Below, piece by piece: positions 38,723 through 47,580 of a stretch of 56,654 nucleotides of DNA. This stretch comes from Phycisphaerae bacterium. GTDB lineage: Bacteria > Planctomycetota > Phycisphaerae > Sedimentisphaerales > Anaerobacaceae. Under the pieces are notes generated by a model. It saw only the letters and a list, made by a program, of their open reading frames with translations, was not told the DNA's origin and searched no databases. The stretch is from contig JAGOLX010000040.1 in the NCBI GenBank assembly GCA_017993835.1, positions 1-56,654 of the forward strand. The letters run 5' to 3'. The stretch's first letter is position 1. Each line of letters begins with the position of its first letter. Position numbers and translations under genes: made by a program.

Positions 38723-39949
38723 TTACTCAATCACCTTCGTCACGACGCCGGCACCCACCGTACGCCCACCCTCGCGGATGGCGAACCGCAGACCTTCGTC
38801 CATGGCGATGGGCGAAATGATCTCCACCTCGACCTTGATGTTGTCGCCGGGCATGCACATTTCGGCGGGCTTGCCATCCTCGCTCATGAGCGACAGGACG
38901 GCACCGGTGACATCGGTCGTGCGGAAATAGAACTGCGGCTTGTACTTCGGGAAGAACGGCGTGTGCCGGCCACCTTCTTCCTTCGTCAGCACGTACACCT
39001 GGGCGTGGAACTTCGTGTGCGGCGTGATGCTGCCCGGGGCCGCAATCACCTGGCCGCGCTCGAGATCCTTCTTCTCGACACCCCGAAGGAGCAGTCCGAC
39101 GTTGTCACCGGCCTGGCCTTCGTCCAGCGTCTTGTTGAACATCTCGACGCCCGTCACGACGCTCTTGCGGATGTCTTTCGACAAACCGATGATCGCGACT
39201 TCGTCGCCGACATGAACCTTGCCTCGTTCGATCCTGCCCGTACCAACGGTCCCGCGTCCCTTGATGCTGAACACGTCTTCGACCGGCATGATGAACGGCA
39301 GGTCCACCTCGCGCTTCGGAACCGGGATGTAGTCGTCCATTGCTTTGAGCAGCTCGACGATCGGGGCGCAGGCGGCGTCGGTGGCCGCGGTAGCGTTCAT
39401 CGCGGCTACAGCACTGCCGCGGATCACCGGCGTGTTGTCGCCGTCGAACTTGTACTTGTTCAGCAGTTCACGGATCTCCAGCTCGACCAGGTCCAGCAGT
39501 TCCGGGTCATCCACGAGATCCACCTTGTTCAGGAAGACCACGACCTTCGGCACGTTCACCTGCCGAGCCAGGAGGATGTGCTCACGAGTCTGGGGCATCG
39601 GACCGTCGTAAGCACTGACCACGAGGATCGCGCCGTCCATCTGGGCGGCGCCGGTGATCATGTTCTTCACGTAGTCGGCGTGGCCCGGACAGTCGATATG
39701 AGCATAGTGTCGATTCGCCGTCGAGTACTCCACGTGCGCCGTGGCAATCGTCAGAATCTTCGTCGGGTCGCGCCGGCCCTGCGATTCCGATGCCTTGGCA
39801 ATGTCGTCGTAGGATTTGAACTTCGACAGGCCGTTGAGATCCATCACTTTGGTCATCGCTGCCGTCAAAGTCGTCTTGCCGTGGTCCACGTGCCCGATCG
39901 TGCCCACATTCACGTGCGGTTTGGTCCGTTCAAATACTGCCTTGGCCAT
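38723..39949 (-). CDS. tuf: translation elongation factor Tu
   Basis: A 408-residue GTPase that delivers aminoacyl-tRNA. Motifs are [29 protein letters not shown] and NKVDLVDD; domains II and III follow ([39 protein letters not shown]). Switch I is unusual: after [20 protein letters not shown] comes TIATAHVEY, so the usual RGITI signature is replaced, with about five extra residues, although the key Thr is kept. It is the only tuf in the window, placed directly after tRNA-Thr. Confidence 0.97.
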   Translation of the reverse strand: MAKAVFERTKPHVNVGTIGHVDHGKTTLTAAMTKVMDLNGLSKFKSYDDIAKASESQGRRDPTKILTIATAHVEYSTANRHYAHIDCPGHADYVKNMITGAAQMDGAILVVSAYDGPMPQTREHILLARQVNVPKVVVFLNKVDLVDDPELLDLVELEIRELLNKYKFDGDNTPVIRGSAVAAMNATAATDAACAPIVELLKAMDDYIPVPKREVDLPFIMPVEDVFSIKGRGTVGTGRIERGKVHVGDEVAIIGLSKDIRKSVVTGVEMFNKTLDEGQAGDNVGLLLRGVEKKDLERGQVIAAPGSITPHTKFHAQVYVLTKEEGGRHTPFFPKYKPQFYFRTTDVTGAVLSLMSEDGKPAEMCMPGDNIKVEVEIISPIAMDEGLRFAIREGGRTVGAGVVTKVIE

Positions 39950-40070
39950 CTTTCGTTAAACCTCCAAATGTGCAGTTGAGCAGCTTGTGCCTGTCCTTAA
40001 TCCGATCCTGCGAAAAAACCACCATACCGAACTCAGAGCCGCAGCAGTCACGCCGGGCCTGCTTGCTTGC

Positions 40071-40143
<73 letters not shown>

Positions 40144-40303
40144 GATCACTGTACGTGCCCACGATCCACGCCGAAGTCAGCGATTCGCAGAGACAACAAA
40201 TCCTTGTCCGCAAAGAGAGAGTACACCACCTGCTCCGGCGATTCACCCCACACCTGCGGCAAGGTTTCTGAAAATCTGCGTACCTACTGGCTATAAATCG
40301 ATG

Positions 40304-40332
40304 AATATAAGGTAAGCACAGGGGGAGTGCAA
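40304..40332 (-). promoter_or_regulatory. candidate promoter for tRNA-Thr-tuf cluster
   Basis: On the minus strand TTGCAC (40327-40332) is followed after 17 bp by TATATT (40304-40309). The -10 matches five of six consensus bases, the -35 three of six. It lies about 160 bp upstream of tRNA-Thr and just after a terminator. Confidence 0.55.
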
Positions 40333-40353
40333 ACAGAAAAATCGGAAAATGAG

Positions 40354-40399
40354 GAAAAAATCACCCACTGTCGCGTCTGCTCGACGTCCCACACGACAG
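40354..40399 (-). terminator. intrinsic terminator after HEAT-repeat gene
   Basis: On the minus strand ctgtcgtgt pairs with acgcgacag (nine pairs, one wobble) around a 14-base loop. Seven bases later there is a run of six T. It lies about 80 bases downstream of the HEAT-repeat gene's stop codon. Confidence 0.65.
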
Positions 40400-40479
40400 C
40401 CCCCTCCCTGTGCACAAAGCTCTATGGGCTGCCTTCAGTCGCAACGATTCTAACGGGGTCCCGTGCCGAATGCAAGAGA

Positions 40480-42762
40480 CTAGTTGTTGGTCTTTCCGTT
40501 TTCCTGTGGCTTCTTGTCTTTGGCGTACCGCTGGCTCCACCCCGTCACCAAGGCCCGCCATGCCTGCAAGGTCGTCGCGTCGGCCACTTGAATTCTCTGC
40601 ATCGCATCAAGCACGGCCGACGGATTCGTCGTGGTCGGGCTGTTGAAATACTCCTCGATACCGTTGACCACACTGTTCTCCGGACCAAGATCTAAGTCTT
40701 TTCCTGACAAGTAGTTGGTCAACAAGTCATATGCAGATTCCGTGCTGCCCAACATCAGATAGGCGTACACCAGTCGCCCCTGGAGTCGCTGCCTTTCCCC
40801 TGGGCCTGCCACCGCGAGCAGGGTCCTGAGGTAATCCGACGCCTGCTTGAGACTGCCCGAGGCTAGGTGCAGGTCTGCCAGATTCACCTGGGCATCCTTG
40901 AGCAAATCGGCTCGGTTCTCACTCTGGGCTTTCTGCTCGACCAGCGTGAAGAACGACACTTGCTGCTCGGACGTCGTCTTGCCCGCCATAGCCGGAGACT
41001 TGATCTTCCCCACCCACTCCGCGAGAAGGGCCGAATTCGACCTTCGGAAGATCTTGAGAATGGCCTGCCAAGCCGGATCACCCTCCCCGGCGGCACCGAG
41101 CTTCTCCGCCAGCCAGTCAAGCTCTTGAGCTCCCCCGGCTTCACCCGCCAGGTTGATCAGCTTCACACGGATGATCAGACTCGGATCGCTGCCGAGGTCC
41201 TTTTGTAACCTCCGCAGAGCACTGGCTTTGTCTGCGCTCACGTTGACCAGCCCATCCGCCGCGATCTGTCGCACCGAGTCGGCCTTGTCCGTGAGAGCCT
41301 GCTCGAACAGCCCGCTGAAGTGCTTGGCTGCCTGTTCCCGGCATGCACTGCGCGACGAACACAGCCCGGTCATGGCCCCCAGCAGGTGCCCCCGCAGTGC
41401 CGTCTCGTTGGCGGGATTCAACTGGGCGTATCGTTCCGCGAGGGCCTTGAGATATCCGCTGGCGTCATCCGCCTTGAGGCCATTCTGCTCCAACAGCTTG
41501 CCGATGGTTTCGCCGCCGATGCGTGCCCTCTCGGCGTCGGGTTCTCCCAGGAACCGCACCGCCCACACCAAGGCCCCGCTTCGGACCTCCTCCGAAACGT
41601 TGCGCCCGGTCGTCGCCAGGGAACCGACGTAACAGACCTCGCGAAGGGCCACCATGAGCTCGCGCCGGACCTGATCGTCCAACTCGACGTTCAACTGGTC
41701 CAGCAAGGGTTTGGCTACGTTCAGTTCCTGCCCCATCACCGCCAGACGCTTGGCTGTGCTCAGGCGGACATCCCTGTTCAGGTCCGATATCAGTGGGATC
41801 AGCGAGGTTTCGATCTCCGAGAACTTGACCTTGCCGGTCCCCGTCCCCACCCGCAACTCCTCGAGACGGTCCAGCGCCCAGACCCGGACTCGGGCCACCG
41901 GGTCGCCCAGGTAGGGAACGAGGAACTTGACTTTGGCCGCCTCGTCCCCCTGCACCGCGTACAGGCTGCTCAGGGCCGTCAGGTACCTCTTCTGCCATCC
42001 CTCGCGCTCCGCTTCGTTCTCTCGCATTCGGGTTTCCTGGCGGATGACTCGCTCCCGGAGGAACACGTCGGCACCGCGCTGCTGAAGATCCTGGAGCGTC
42101 TGTCGCCGGACGGCCGGGTCCGGACTGACCGCAACGCCGACGGAGACCAGGGCACTCCTGGCAGCCTCGGCGATGGCCGGTTCGGGACTATCCAGCAGTC
42201 CCAAAAGCGACCCGACCGCCTTGACGTCCGGATGCCGCCTGATCGCGTAGATGACATTGCACCGGGCAGCCACCGATAGCGAAGGGTCCGCTACCGCGTT
42301 CTCGAGTCCCGGCCCCACCTGGCTGTACCCGAAAACGAGCGTCGCCTCCGCCGCCAGACGGACCGTGGCGAAGTCCTGCTCGGACACAACCACACCGATC
42401 AGGGGCTTGATGAAATCCTCGATGTCCTTGACGGGCTGCGTCCAGACCCTCGTCGGGTTCAACGCCTCGCAGACCGCTGCCCGCGCCGGAGCGTTATCCG
42501 CTCGTGAGAGCACATCCAGGAGGAACGCTCTCGCCTCAGGGGCTTCACTGGCCAGCAACAGGCCCGCGGCGTAGACGCGATCCTTGGGGTTCTGGCTATC
42601 GAGCAGCGCGGTCTTGTTGATTCGCAATTGGGTGTCGACGGGATTCGCCGGGAGGGTCTCTTCCGCTCCCACGGTCGCCGGCACCGCATCCTGCGCACAG
42701 ACCGTCCCTACGCAGGCTGCGAAGAGCAGCGACACAAGAATATGAGGCCGCGGAGCATTCAT
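40480..42762 (-). CDS. secreted HEAT-repeat protein
   Basis: A 760-residue protein. The start at 42762 gives a signal peptide (MNAPRPHILVSLLFAACVG ending at CAQDA) with AGAGGG upstream; the frame is open 28 codons further. The rest is built of about 40-residue alpha-helical repeats of HEAT type, for example AARCNVIYAIRRHPDVKAVG and PVARVRVWALDRLEEL, and ends in TPR-like helices with DYLRTLLAVAGPGERQRLQG. Such proteins are scaffolds; common in planctomycetes. Partner and role are unknown. Confidence 0.8.
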   Translation of the reverse strand: MNAPRPHILVSLLFAACVGTVCAQDAVPATVGAEETLPANPVDTQLRINKTALLDSQNPKDRVYAAGLLLASEAPEARAFLLDVLSRADNAPARAAVCEALNPTRVWTQPVKDIEDFIKPLIGVVVSEQDFATVRLAAEATLVFGYSQVGPGLENAVADPSLSVAARCNVIYAIRRHPDVKAVGSLLGLLDSPEPAIAEAARSALVSVGVAVSPDPAVRRQTLQDLQQRGADVFLRERVIRQETRMRENEAEREGWQKRYLTALSSLYAVQGDEAAKVKFLVPYLGDPVARVRVWALDRLEELRVGTGTGKVKFSEIETSLIPLISDLNRDVRLSTAKRLAVMGQELNVAKPLLDQLNVELDDQVRRELMVALREVCYVGSLATTGRNVSEEVRSGALVWAVRFLGEPDAERARIGGETIGKLLEQNGLKADDASGYLKALAERYAQLNPANETALRGHLLGAMTGLCSSRSACREQAAKHFSGLFEQALTDKADSVRQIAADGLVNVSADKASALRRLQKDLGSDPSLIIRVKLINLAGEAGGAQELDWLAEKLGAAGEGDPAWQAILKIFRRSNSALLAEWVGKIKSPAMAGKTTSEQQVSFFTLVEQKAQSENRADLLKDAQVNLADLHLASGSLKQASDYLRTLLAVAGPGERQRLQGRLVYAYLMLGSTESAYDLLTNYLSGKDLDLGPENSVVNGIEEYFNSPTTTNPSAVLDAMQRIQVADATTLQAWRALVTGWSQRYAKDKKPQENGKTNN

Positions 42763-43003
42763 CCGGATAACCCTCTGGGGAGCCCCCGACTCTGAGCCGC
42801 GCCTTGAAGGACGACCTCCCTCCGGCGACGGGCGGTTCACAACCAAGGACTCAAGGCCGAATTCCCTGCCAAATCCATCCTCTCTTATAGGTACCCCGAC
42901 GGACAGTCAAAGTCAATGGCGATTCCCGTTTTCAGTACTGAGATTTGCGTTTTTGGGCCCAGGGACGTCCTTCCCTCGCTGCCTTGACCGGGCGCGCCTG
43001 CCG

Positions 43004-43942
43004 CTACGGCCTCGGATGGAACTGCTTGTGGATGCGACGAAGACGCTCGTGGTCCACGTGGGTATAGATCTGTGTGGTCCCGACATCGACATGGCCCAGC
43101 ATCTCCTGAACGCTCCGAAGATCCGCCCCGCCGCTCAGCAGGTGCGTGGCAAAACAATGGCGGAGGGTGTGAACAGTCACGTTCCGCGGCATCCCTGCGC
43201 GGATCGCGTACTTCTTCACAAGTCTCCAGACCTCAATACGAGAAAGCGGCCCGCCTGTTCGCGACAACAGGAGGTGGGACTGCGTCTTGGGTTTCACGAG
43301 CTTGGGACGCAAGTCCCGCAGGTACTCCAGGGTCGCTGAAATCGCCACCTTGCCCATGGGAATCACCCGCTCCTTGTGGCCCTTGCCAAAACACCTCAGA
43401 TACCCGATGTCCAGGTTCAGGTCGGTGGTTCTCAGGCCCGCCAGCTCGCTGGCCCGCACCCCGGTGGCATAGAGCAGTTCCAGCATGGCCCGGTCCCGCA
43501 GGTAGAAAGGCTCCTTCGGGTCCGGCGCCTCCAGCAGCTTGAGCACCTGCTGCTTGTTGCAAACGATGGGCAGTCGTTGCCAGGTCTTGGGCGACTCCAG
43601 GATCTCCTCGCCTGCGTCTTCGATCAAGCCGCGGAGTTTGGCGAACCGCAGGAACATGCGGATGGCCACCAGGGCCCGTTTGGCGGAGTTCTCGCTCTTG
43701 TCCCGTCGGGCCAACTCCCCCAGGTAGATCTGCACCAGATGGACGTTGACATCCGCGATCTGGCCCACGCCGCGACCACCGGCGTATCCCAGAAACTCGC
43801 GCAGGTCCCGCCCATAGGCGAGAATCGTATTGTCCGACAGCCCGGCCTCGATGGTCAGGTAGTCCAGGAAATCCGCCGCCGGCCTGCCGGCTGGCAGCTC
43901 ACGAAGCCCCGCGACGATGGATTGTCTTTGAACCTGGGACAT
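43004..43942 (-). CDS. XerC/XerD-type tyrosine recombinase
   Basis: A 312-residue site-specific recombinase. Catalytic residues are all visible: Arg163 (GVRASELAGL), Lys187 (FGKGHK), His258 and Arg261 (HTLRH), His284 (LGH) and nucleophile Tyr293 (IYTHV). The N-terminal SAM-like domain (DFLDYLTIEAGLSDNTILAY) matches XerD proteins in length and pattern, so dimer resolution at dif is the likely job. No dif-like site or integron was seen beside it. A recombinase from a mobile element is less likely. Confidence 0.9.
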   Translation of the reverse strand: MSQVQRQSIVAGLRELPAGRPAADFLDYLTIEAGLSDNTILAYGRDLREFLGYAGGRGVGQIADVNVHLVQIYLGELARRDKSENSAKRALVAIRMFLRFAKLRGLIEDAGEEILESPKTWQRLPIVCNKQQVLKLLEAPDPKEPFYLRDRAMLELLYATGVRASELAGLRTTDLNLDIGYLRCFGKGHKERVIPMGKVAISATLEYLRDLRPKLVKPKTQSHLLLSRTGGPLSRIEVWRLVKKYAIRAGMPRNVTVHTLRHCFATHLLSGGADLRSVQEMLGHVDVGTTQIYTHVDHERLRRIHKQFHPRP

Positions 43943-44059
43943 CAGGCAAGCACCCTCGTGTGTGAATGGCGGTCCATATCCGAGGATATCGACGCCACGA
44001 CCACCCGCCCTTTAGCCCAACCGCAAAGGCGCACCGCGGAGAAACCCGAACCGTCGGTG

Positions 44060-44088
44060 TGGACGCATCATGCTCGATCAGGTATAGT
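44060..44088 (+). promoter_or_regulatory. candidate promoter for MNT-HEPN pair
   Basis: TGGACG (44060-44065), 17 bp, then TATAGT (44083-44088). Four of six and five of six consensus matches. It lies about 33 bp upstream of the nucleotidyltransferase gene. Confidence 0.55.
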
Positions 44089-44120
44089 ATTCACTGAAGT
44101 GCTTGCGATGGTGTCAGGAG

Positions 44121-44462
44121 ATGAATGTGCTGCGACTGTCTGAACAGTTGATTGAAGGAATGGTGCGAGCCATTGTGGAAGAGGTTGGGCCGCGCCGCGT
44201 CTATCTGTTCGGTTCCTACGCACGAGGAAGTCAGACCGCTGACTCAGACATTGATTTGCTGGTCGTCGAAGACCAGGAGTTCGGGCCCGTGAGGAATCGC
44301 TGGTCTGAACTGCAACGCATACGAAAGGCCCTCAGGTCATTCCGCATCCCCAAGGACATCCTGGTCTATAGCCGAGATGAGTTCGAGAAATGGGAGGGCT
44401 CGGTCAATCACGTCGTCGCCCACGCCGTCAGGGAGGGAAGGCTTCTCTATGAGAGATCTTGA
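44121..44462 (+). CDS. MNT-type nucleotidyltransferase (putative antitoxin)
   Basis: A 113-residue minimal nucleotidyltransferase. The motif is YLFGSYARGSQTADSDIDLL: GSxARG followed by DxD. In MntA-HepT systems such proteins AMPylate and silence the HEPN partner. Start is uncertain: ATG at 44121 directly abuts CAGGAG, whereas GTG at 44127 has the right spacing to that sequence. It overlaps the HEPN gene by 14 bp, a tight two-gene unit. Confidence 0.85.
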   Translation: MNVLRLSEQLIEGMVRAIVEEVGPRRVYLFGSYARGSQTADSDIDLLVVEDQEFGPVRNRWSELQRIRKALRSFRIPKDILVYSRDEFEKWEGSVNHVVAHAVREGRLLYERS

Positions 44463-44847
44463 GCAAGCCAGGAACCTCCTGGGTATGGAGGAAAAGGACT
44501 GCCGTGCTCTGGGTGGCGTGGAAGACTCGGAGGTCTTCTCGCCTGAGATCTTCGGGTTTCACGTCCAGCAGGCGGTCGAGAAAGCACTGAAAGCCTGGTT
44601 GTGCTGCGTAGGATCAGCGTTCCCACGAACCCATGACTTGGATGAATTGGGTGCTCTGCTGGAACAGACAAGCCAGAAGATTCCCGGTTTTCTGCCCGCG
44701 TTGCTGGAGTTCACCGATTTCGGCGTGGCTTTCCGCTATGAGGCATTCCCGAATCTGGAAGGCGATATAGACAGACGGGATACGATCGATGGGGTCAGCC
44801 GCCTGCTCCAACACGTTCGGCAGATTCTGACAGAAGCAGCTACTTGA
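44449..44847 (+). CDS. HEPN domain protein (putative toxin partner)
   Basis: A 132-residue alpha-helical HEPN protein. It begins MRDLEQARNLLGMEEKDC and has GFHVQQAVEKALKAWLCCVG and FPRTHDLDELGALLEQTS, the pattern of the HEPN family paired with MNT nucleotidyltransferases. I could not find the R-x4-6-H RNase motif of active HepT toxins. It may be catalytically inactive or belong to the nucleotide-binding branch. Confidence 0.85.
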   Translation: MRDLEQARNLLGMEEKDCRALGGVEDSEVFSPEIFGFHVQQAVEKALKAWLCCVGSAFPRTHDLDELGALLEQTSQKIPGFLPALLEFTDFGVAFRYEAFPNLEGDIDRRDTIDGVSRLLQHVRQILTEAAT

Positions 44848-44893
44848 CCCTCCACAGGCATCCCGAGGAAACACCGCTTCACGGAGTATTGAA

Positions 44894-47008
44894 ATGCTCA
44901 AGACCAGTCGATCGAGACGTATCTGTCTGTACTCATTTATTCTCTCGCTGCTGCTTTGGGGGCCGGGACTCGCGGCCCAGGCCCAGACGCCGACGCCACC
45001 CAACTCTCCTGCGAAGATCGTGCGGGACGGCCAGACCCTGCGGATCGAGTACGACGGCGCTGTCGTCTTCGAAGGAACGGCTCGCTGGGAGGGTCGCACC
45101 CTGGACGCCAGGGAGGTCACAAGCCAGCACGGCGAAGCGATCGATCAGGCGTACAAGCTCTCCGGCCGCGGCATTCGACTGGCCGGGACGATCGCCGCCG
45201 GGACACAGTCGTTCCCCTGCGAGGTGGACCGCAAGCAACGTGGGGTCAGCGACATCGTCCGCCACAGTTCCGGGCTCAGCCACAGCCTGCTGAACCGGGC
45301 GGTCTACGACCGCCAACAGGACTGGGTCCTGTCCATCGACTACTTCGCGAACGTCGCCATCGAGCCAACGACGCAGACGGACCGCGGGAACACGTACTCC
45401 CTCAGCGCTTCGGGCGATGAGATCACGATCCGCTTCCGCCCGCGATATTATCAGAAGCATCGCGGCCTGAAGTACTACGAGCCCTGGACCTATGCGATCC
45501 GCGACCCGGTCGCAGGCTGGTGCTCCTGGTTTGCCTACTGGAACCGGGTCACGCAGCAGGACATCCGGACCACCGCGGATGTGCTGGCTGAGCGGCTCGT
45601 GCCGTATGGACTGGCCTACGTGCAGATCGACGACGGATACCAGCAGGAGCCCATCGGCGCCCCCGACCACTGGCTGCACGCCAACGACAAGTTCCCCGAC
45701 GGGATGGGCGACCTGGCCCGCTACATCGCCTCCAAGGGTCTCAAGCCCGGCATCTGGACCAACGTCGCGTTCCACGACCGCGACTGGGCGATGGCCCACC
45801 GCGAGTACTTCGTCCGCAACGACGCAGGCGAGCCCGCCTACGGCAACTGGGTCGGATACGTCATGGACGGGTCGAACCCCCAGACCATCGACACGCTGAT
45901 CCGCCCGGTCTACAGAGGGTTCGCCGATACCGGCTGGGTCTACTTCAAGCTCGACGCCCTGCGGCACCTCCGCTATGAAGGCTACAACAGCTTCAGCGAC
46001 TTCTTCGCGAAGAAGAACGCGGACCGCGTGGAAGCATTCCGCAACGTCGTCAAGTCGGTCCGCGAGGAGATCGGGCCGGACAACTACCTCATGGGCTGCT
46101 GGGGCGTCCGGCCTGAGCTGATCGGACTGATCGACGCCTGCCGGATCGGGGACGACGGATTCCGCCTGGACTGCATGGCCCAGTTCAACTCTTTCAACAA
46201 CGTCGTCTGGCAGATCGATCCCGACCACATCGAGCTGACGGAGGAGCAGGGGTATCGCTCCTGCCTGTGTACCTCGATGACGGGCTCCTTGTACATGCTG
46301 ACCGACAAGGCCCAGAAGTACCGCACGGAGGTGATCGAGCCTGCCCGACGGACGATCCCGGTCCTGTTCACCCGCCCGGGCCAGATCTACGACGTCGATC
46401 CGACGCGCTCGATGTTCCTCGACCGCGTGGACACCGAGATGAGCGGGTCCGGCCCGCGCGTCTGTGACGCGAGCAATAACGCACCGTACGACCTGTACCT
46501 GCTCGAGATCAACCGGCCGTACGAGAACTGGGTCCTGCTCGGGCGGTTCGACGAACGCAAGTCGTCGATCCAGATGTCCGAGATGGGCCTCGACCGCAAC
46601 AAGGACTATGTGGTCTTTGAATTCTGGACCAAGTCCTTCGTGGGCCAGTTCAAAGGCCAGATGCCGCTGCCCAAGATCGACCCGAAGTACGGCTGCCAGT
46701 TGTTCTGCCTCCGCGAGAAGCGGGACCATCCGCAGCTCCTGGCGACGAACCGCCACATCTCCTGCGGCGGCCTGGAGTTGAACGCGCTCCAATGGCAGGA
46801 TCGAACACTCCGCGGCACGAGCCGAGTGGTCCGAAACGACACCTACGCCCTGTACATCCACGAACCCGAAGGATTCCGCGACACTCCGTTCGACATGGAC
46901 CTGACCACAGGCAAAGTCACATCAACACATAGAGTCGGGACCCTGCTGCGAATCGACATCCAATGCCAAGACACCGATACCTTGGGCTGGAGCATTCGAT
47001 ACAAGTAA
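44894..47008 (+). CDS. secreted clan GH-D glycosidase, alpha-galactosidase-like
   Basis: A 704-residue protein with a signal peptide (RRICLYSFILSLLLWGPGL, cut near AQAQ). After an N-terminal beta domain comes a GH27/GH36/GH31-type barrel: GWCSWFAYWNRVTQQDI, YVQIDDGYQ, FPDGMGDLARYIASKGLKPG. The likely nucleophile is Asp354 in YFKLDALRHL and the acid/base Asp420 or Asp421 in CRIGDDGFR. A C-terminal beta domain follows. It probably hydrolyses alpha-linked galactose or a related sugar outside the cytoplasm; exact specificity cannot be read. It lies between two toxin-antitoxin-like pairs. Confidence 0.85.
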   Translation: MLKTSRSRRICLYSFILSLLLWGPGLAAQAQTPTPPNSPAKIVRDGQTLRIEYDGAVVFEGTARWEGRTLDAREVTSQHGEAIDQAYKLSGRGIRLAGTIAAGTQSFPCEVDRKQRGVSDIVRHSSGLSHSLLNRAVYDRQQDWVLSIDYFANVAIEPTTQTDRGNTYSLSASGDEITIRFRPRYYQKHRGLKYYEPWTYAIRDPVAGWCSWFAYWNRVTQQDIRTTADVLAERLVPYGLAYVQIDDGYQQEPIGAPDHWLHANDKFPDGMGDLARYIASKGLKPGIWTNVAFHDRDWAMAHREYFVRNDAGEPAYGNWVGYVMDGSNPQTIDTLIRPVYRGFADTGWVYFKLDALRHLRYEGYNSFSDFFAKKNADRVEAFRNVVKSVREEIGPDNYLMGCWGVRPELIGLIDACRIGDDGFRLDCMAQFNSFNNVVWQIDPDHIELTEEQGYRSCLCTSMTGSLYMLTDKAQKYRTEVIEPARRTIPVLFTRPGQIYDVDPTRSMFLDRVDTEMSGSGPRVCDASNNAPYDLYLLEINRPYENWVLLGRFDERKSSIQMSEMGLDRNKDYVVFEFWTKSFVGQFKGQMPLPKIDPKYGCQLFCLREKRDHPQLLATNRHISCGGLELNALQWQDRTLRGTSRVVRNDTYALYIHEPEGFRDTPFDMDLTTGKVTSTHRVGTLLRIDIQCQDTDTLGWSIRYK

Positions 47009-47078
47009 CTCGGCAACTCCCGAAAGCGAGGAAACCGGGCATCCAAGCGGCGAGCTTCGCGTTTGTCGCGATCCACCC

Positions 47079-47107
47079 TTGAATCGACTTCTTGGACCGG
47101 GTATACT
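47079..47107 (+). promoter_or_regulatory. promoter of ParE-type module, likely leaderless
   Basis: TTGAAT (47079-47084), exactly 17 bp, then TATACT (47102-47107). The antitoxin ATG is at 47114, six bases after the -10, so transcription should begin at or within a base of the start codon. No ribosome-binding site is possible on such a transcript. Confidence 0.65.
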
Positions 47108-47113
47108 GAAGCC

Positions 47114-47296
47114 ATGACGACCAAAGAGAAAGTGGTTCAAATCGTAGAAGCCCTGCCCGAGGATGCCTCCATCGAGGACGCGATGGAGAGACTGCTTCTC
47201 TTGGCCAAGATCGAACGGGGCATCCAACAGGCGGACGCCGGCGAGCTGATCCCTCACGAGAAGGTCAAGGAGCGCATGGCCAAATGGCTCAGGTGA
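47114..47296 (+). CDS. putative antitoxin of ParE-type module
   Basis: A 60-residue, mostly helical, charged protein (MTTKEKVVQIVEALPEDASI then DAMERLLLLAKIERGIQQAD). It overlaps the toxin-like gene by 13 bp and precedes it, the usual antitoxin position. The pattern resembles small antitoxins paired with RelE/ParE toxins in planctomycetes; there is no recognisable ribbon-helix-helix. The call depends mostly on its partner. Confidence 0.75.
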   Translation: MTTKEKVVQIVEALPEDASIEDAMERLLLLAKIERGIQQADAGELIPHEKVKERMAKWLR

Positions 47297-47580
47297 GGTG
47301 GACTCTTCAGGCAGCAGCCGACCTCGACACCATCGCGGAGTTCATTTCGCGAGACTCTCCGCATTACGCCGGGCTTTTCATGGCGGATATCCTGCAGACA
47401 GTCGATCAACTGATTGACTTCCCCCAGTCCGGCCGGAGCGTTCCCGAGATTGGAGACAAGAGCATCCGCGAGGTCATCCTGGGCAACTACCGTATCATCT
47501 ACCGTCTTCGCGGTGAGGCCGCCGAGATCTTGACGGTTCACCACGGTGCCAGACTCCTCGACCCTCGAAGACTGAAGTAA
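47284..47580 (+). CDS. RelE/ParE family toxin
   Basis: A 98-residue protein of the RelE/ParE fold: VRWTLQAAADLDTIAEFISR, FPQSGRSVPEIG, SIREVILGNYRIIYRLRG and ILTVHHGARLLDP. These match ParE-type proteins, which act on DNA gyrase, or RelE-type ribosome-dependent nucleases; the sequence is closer to ParE by the FPxSGRxVPE motif. Translation probably coupled to the antitoxin. Confidence 0.9.
   Translation: MAQVRWTLQAAADLDTIAEFISRDSPHYAGLFMADILQTVDQLIDFPQSGRSVPEIGDKSIREVILGNYRIIYRLRGEAAEILTVHHGARLLDPRRLK

Larger units (their letters stand above)
40144..40479. other. intergenic region with terminator and promoter
   Basis: This 336-bp gap separates the HEAT-repeat gene from tRNA-Thr. It holds a terminator (40354-40399) for the upstream gene and a promoter (40304-40332) for the cluster downstream. 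Nothing coding is visible. Confidence 0.6.

Noticed and set aside
38540-39979. 479-codon open frame opposite tuf and rpmG
   Set aside because: Shadow of EF-Tu; low-complexity His/Val/Asp-rich product.
44933-46861. 642-codon open frame opposite the glycosidase
   Set aside because: Shadow; the plus strand has signal peptide, GH-D motifs and overlap with the expected operon direction.
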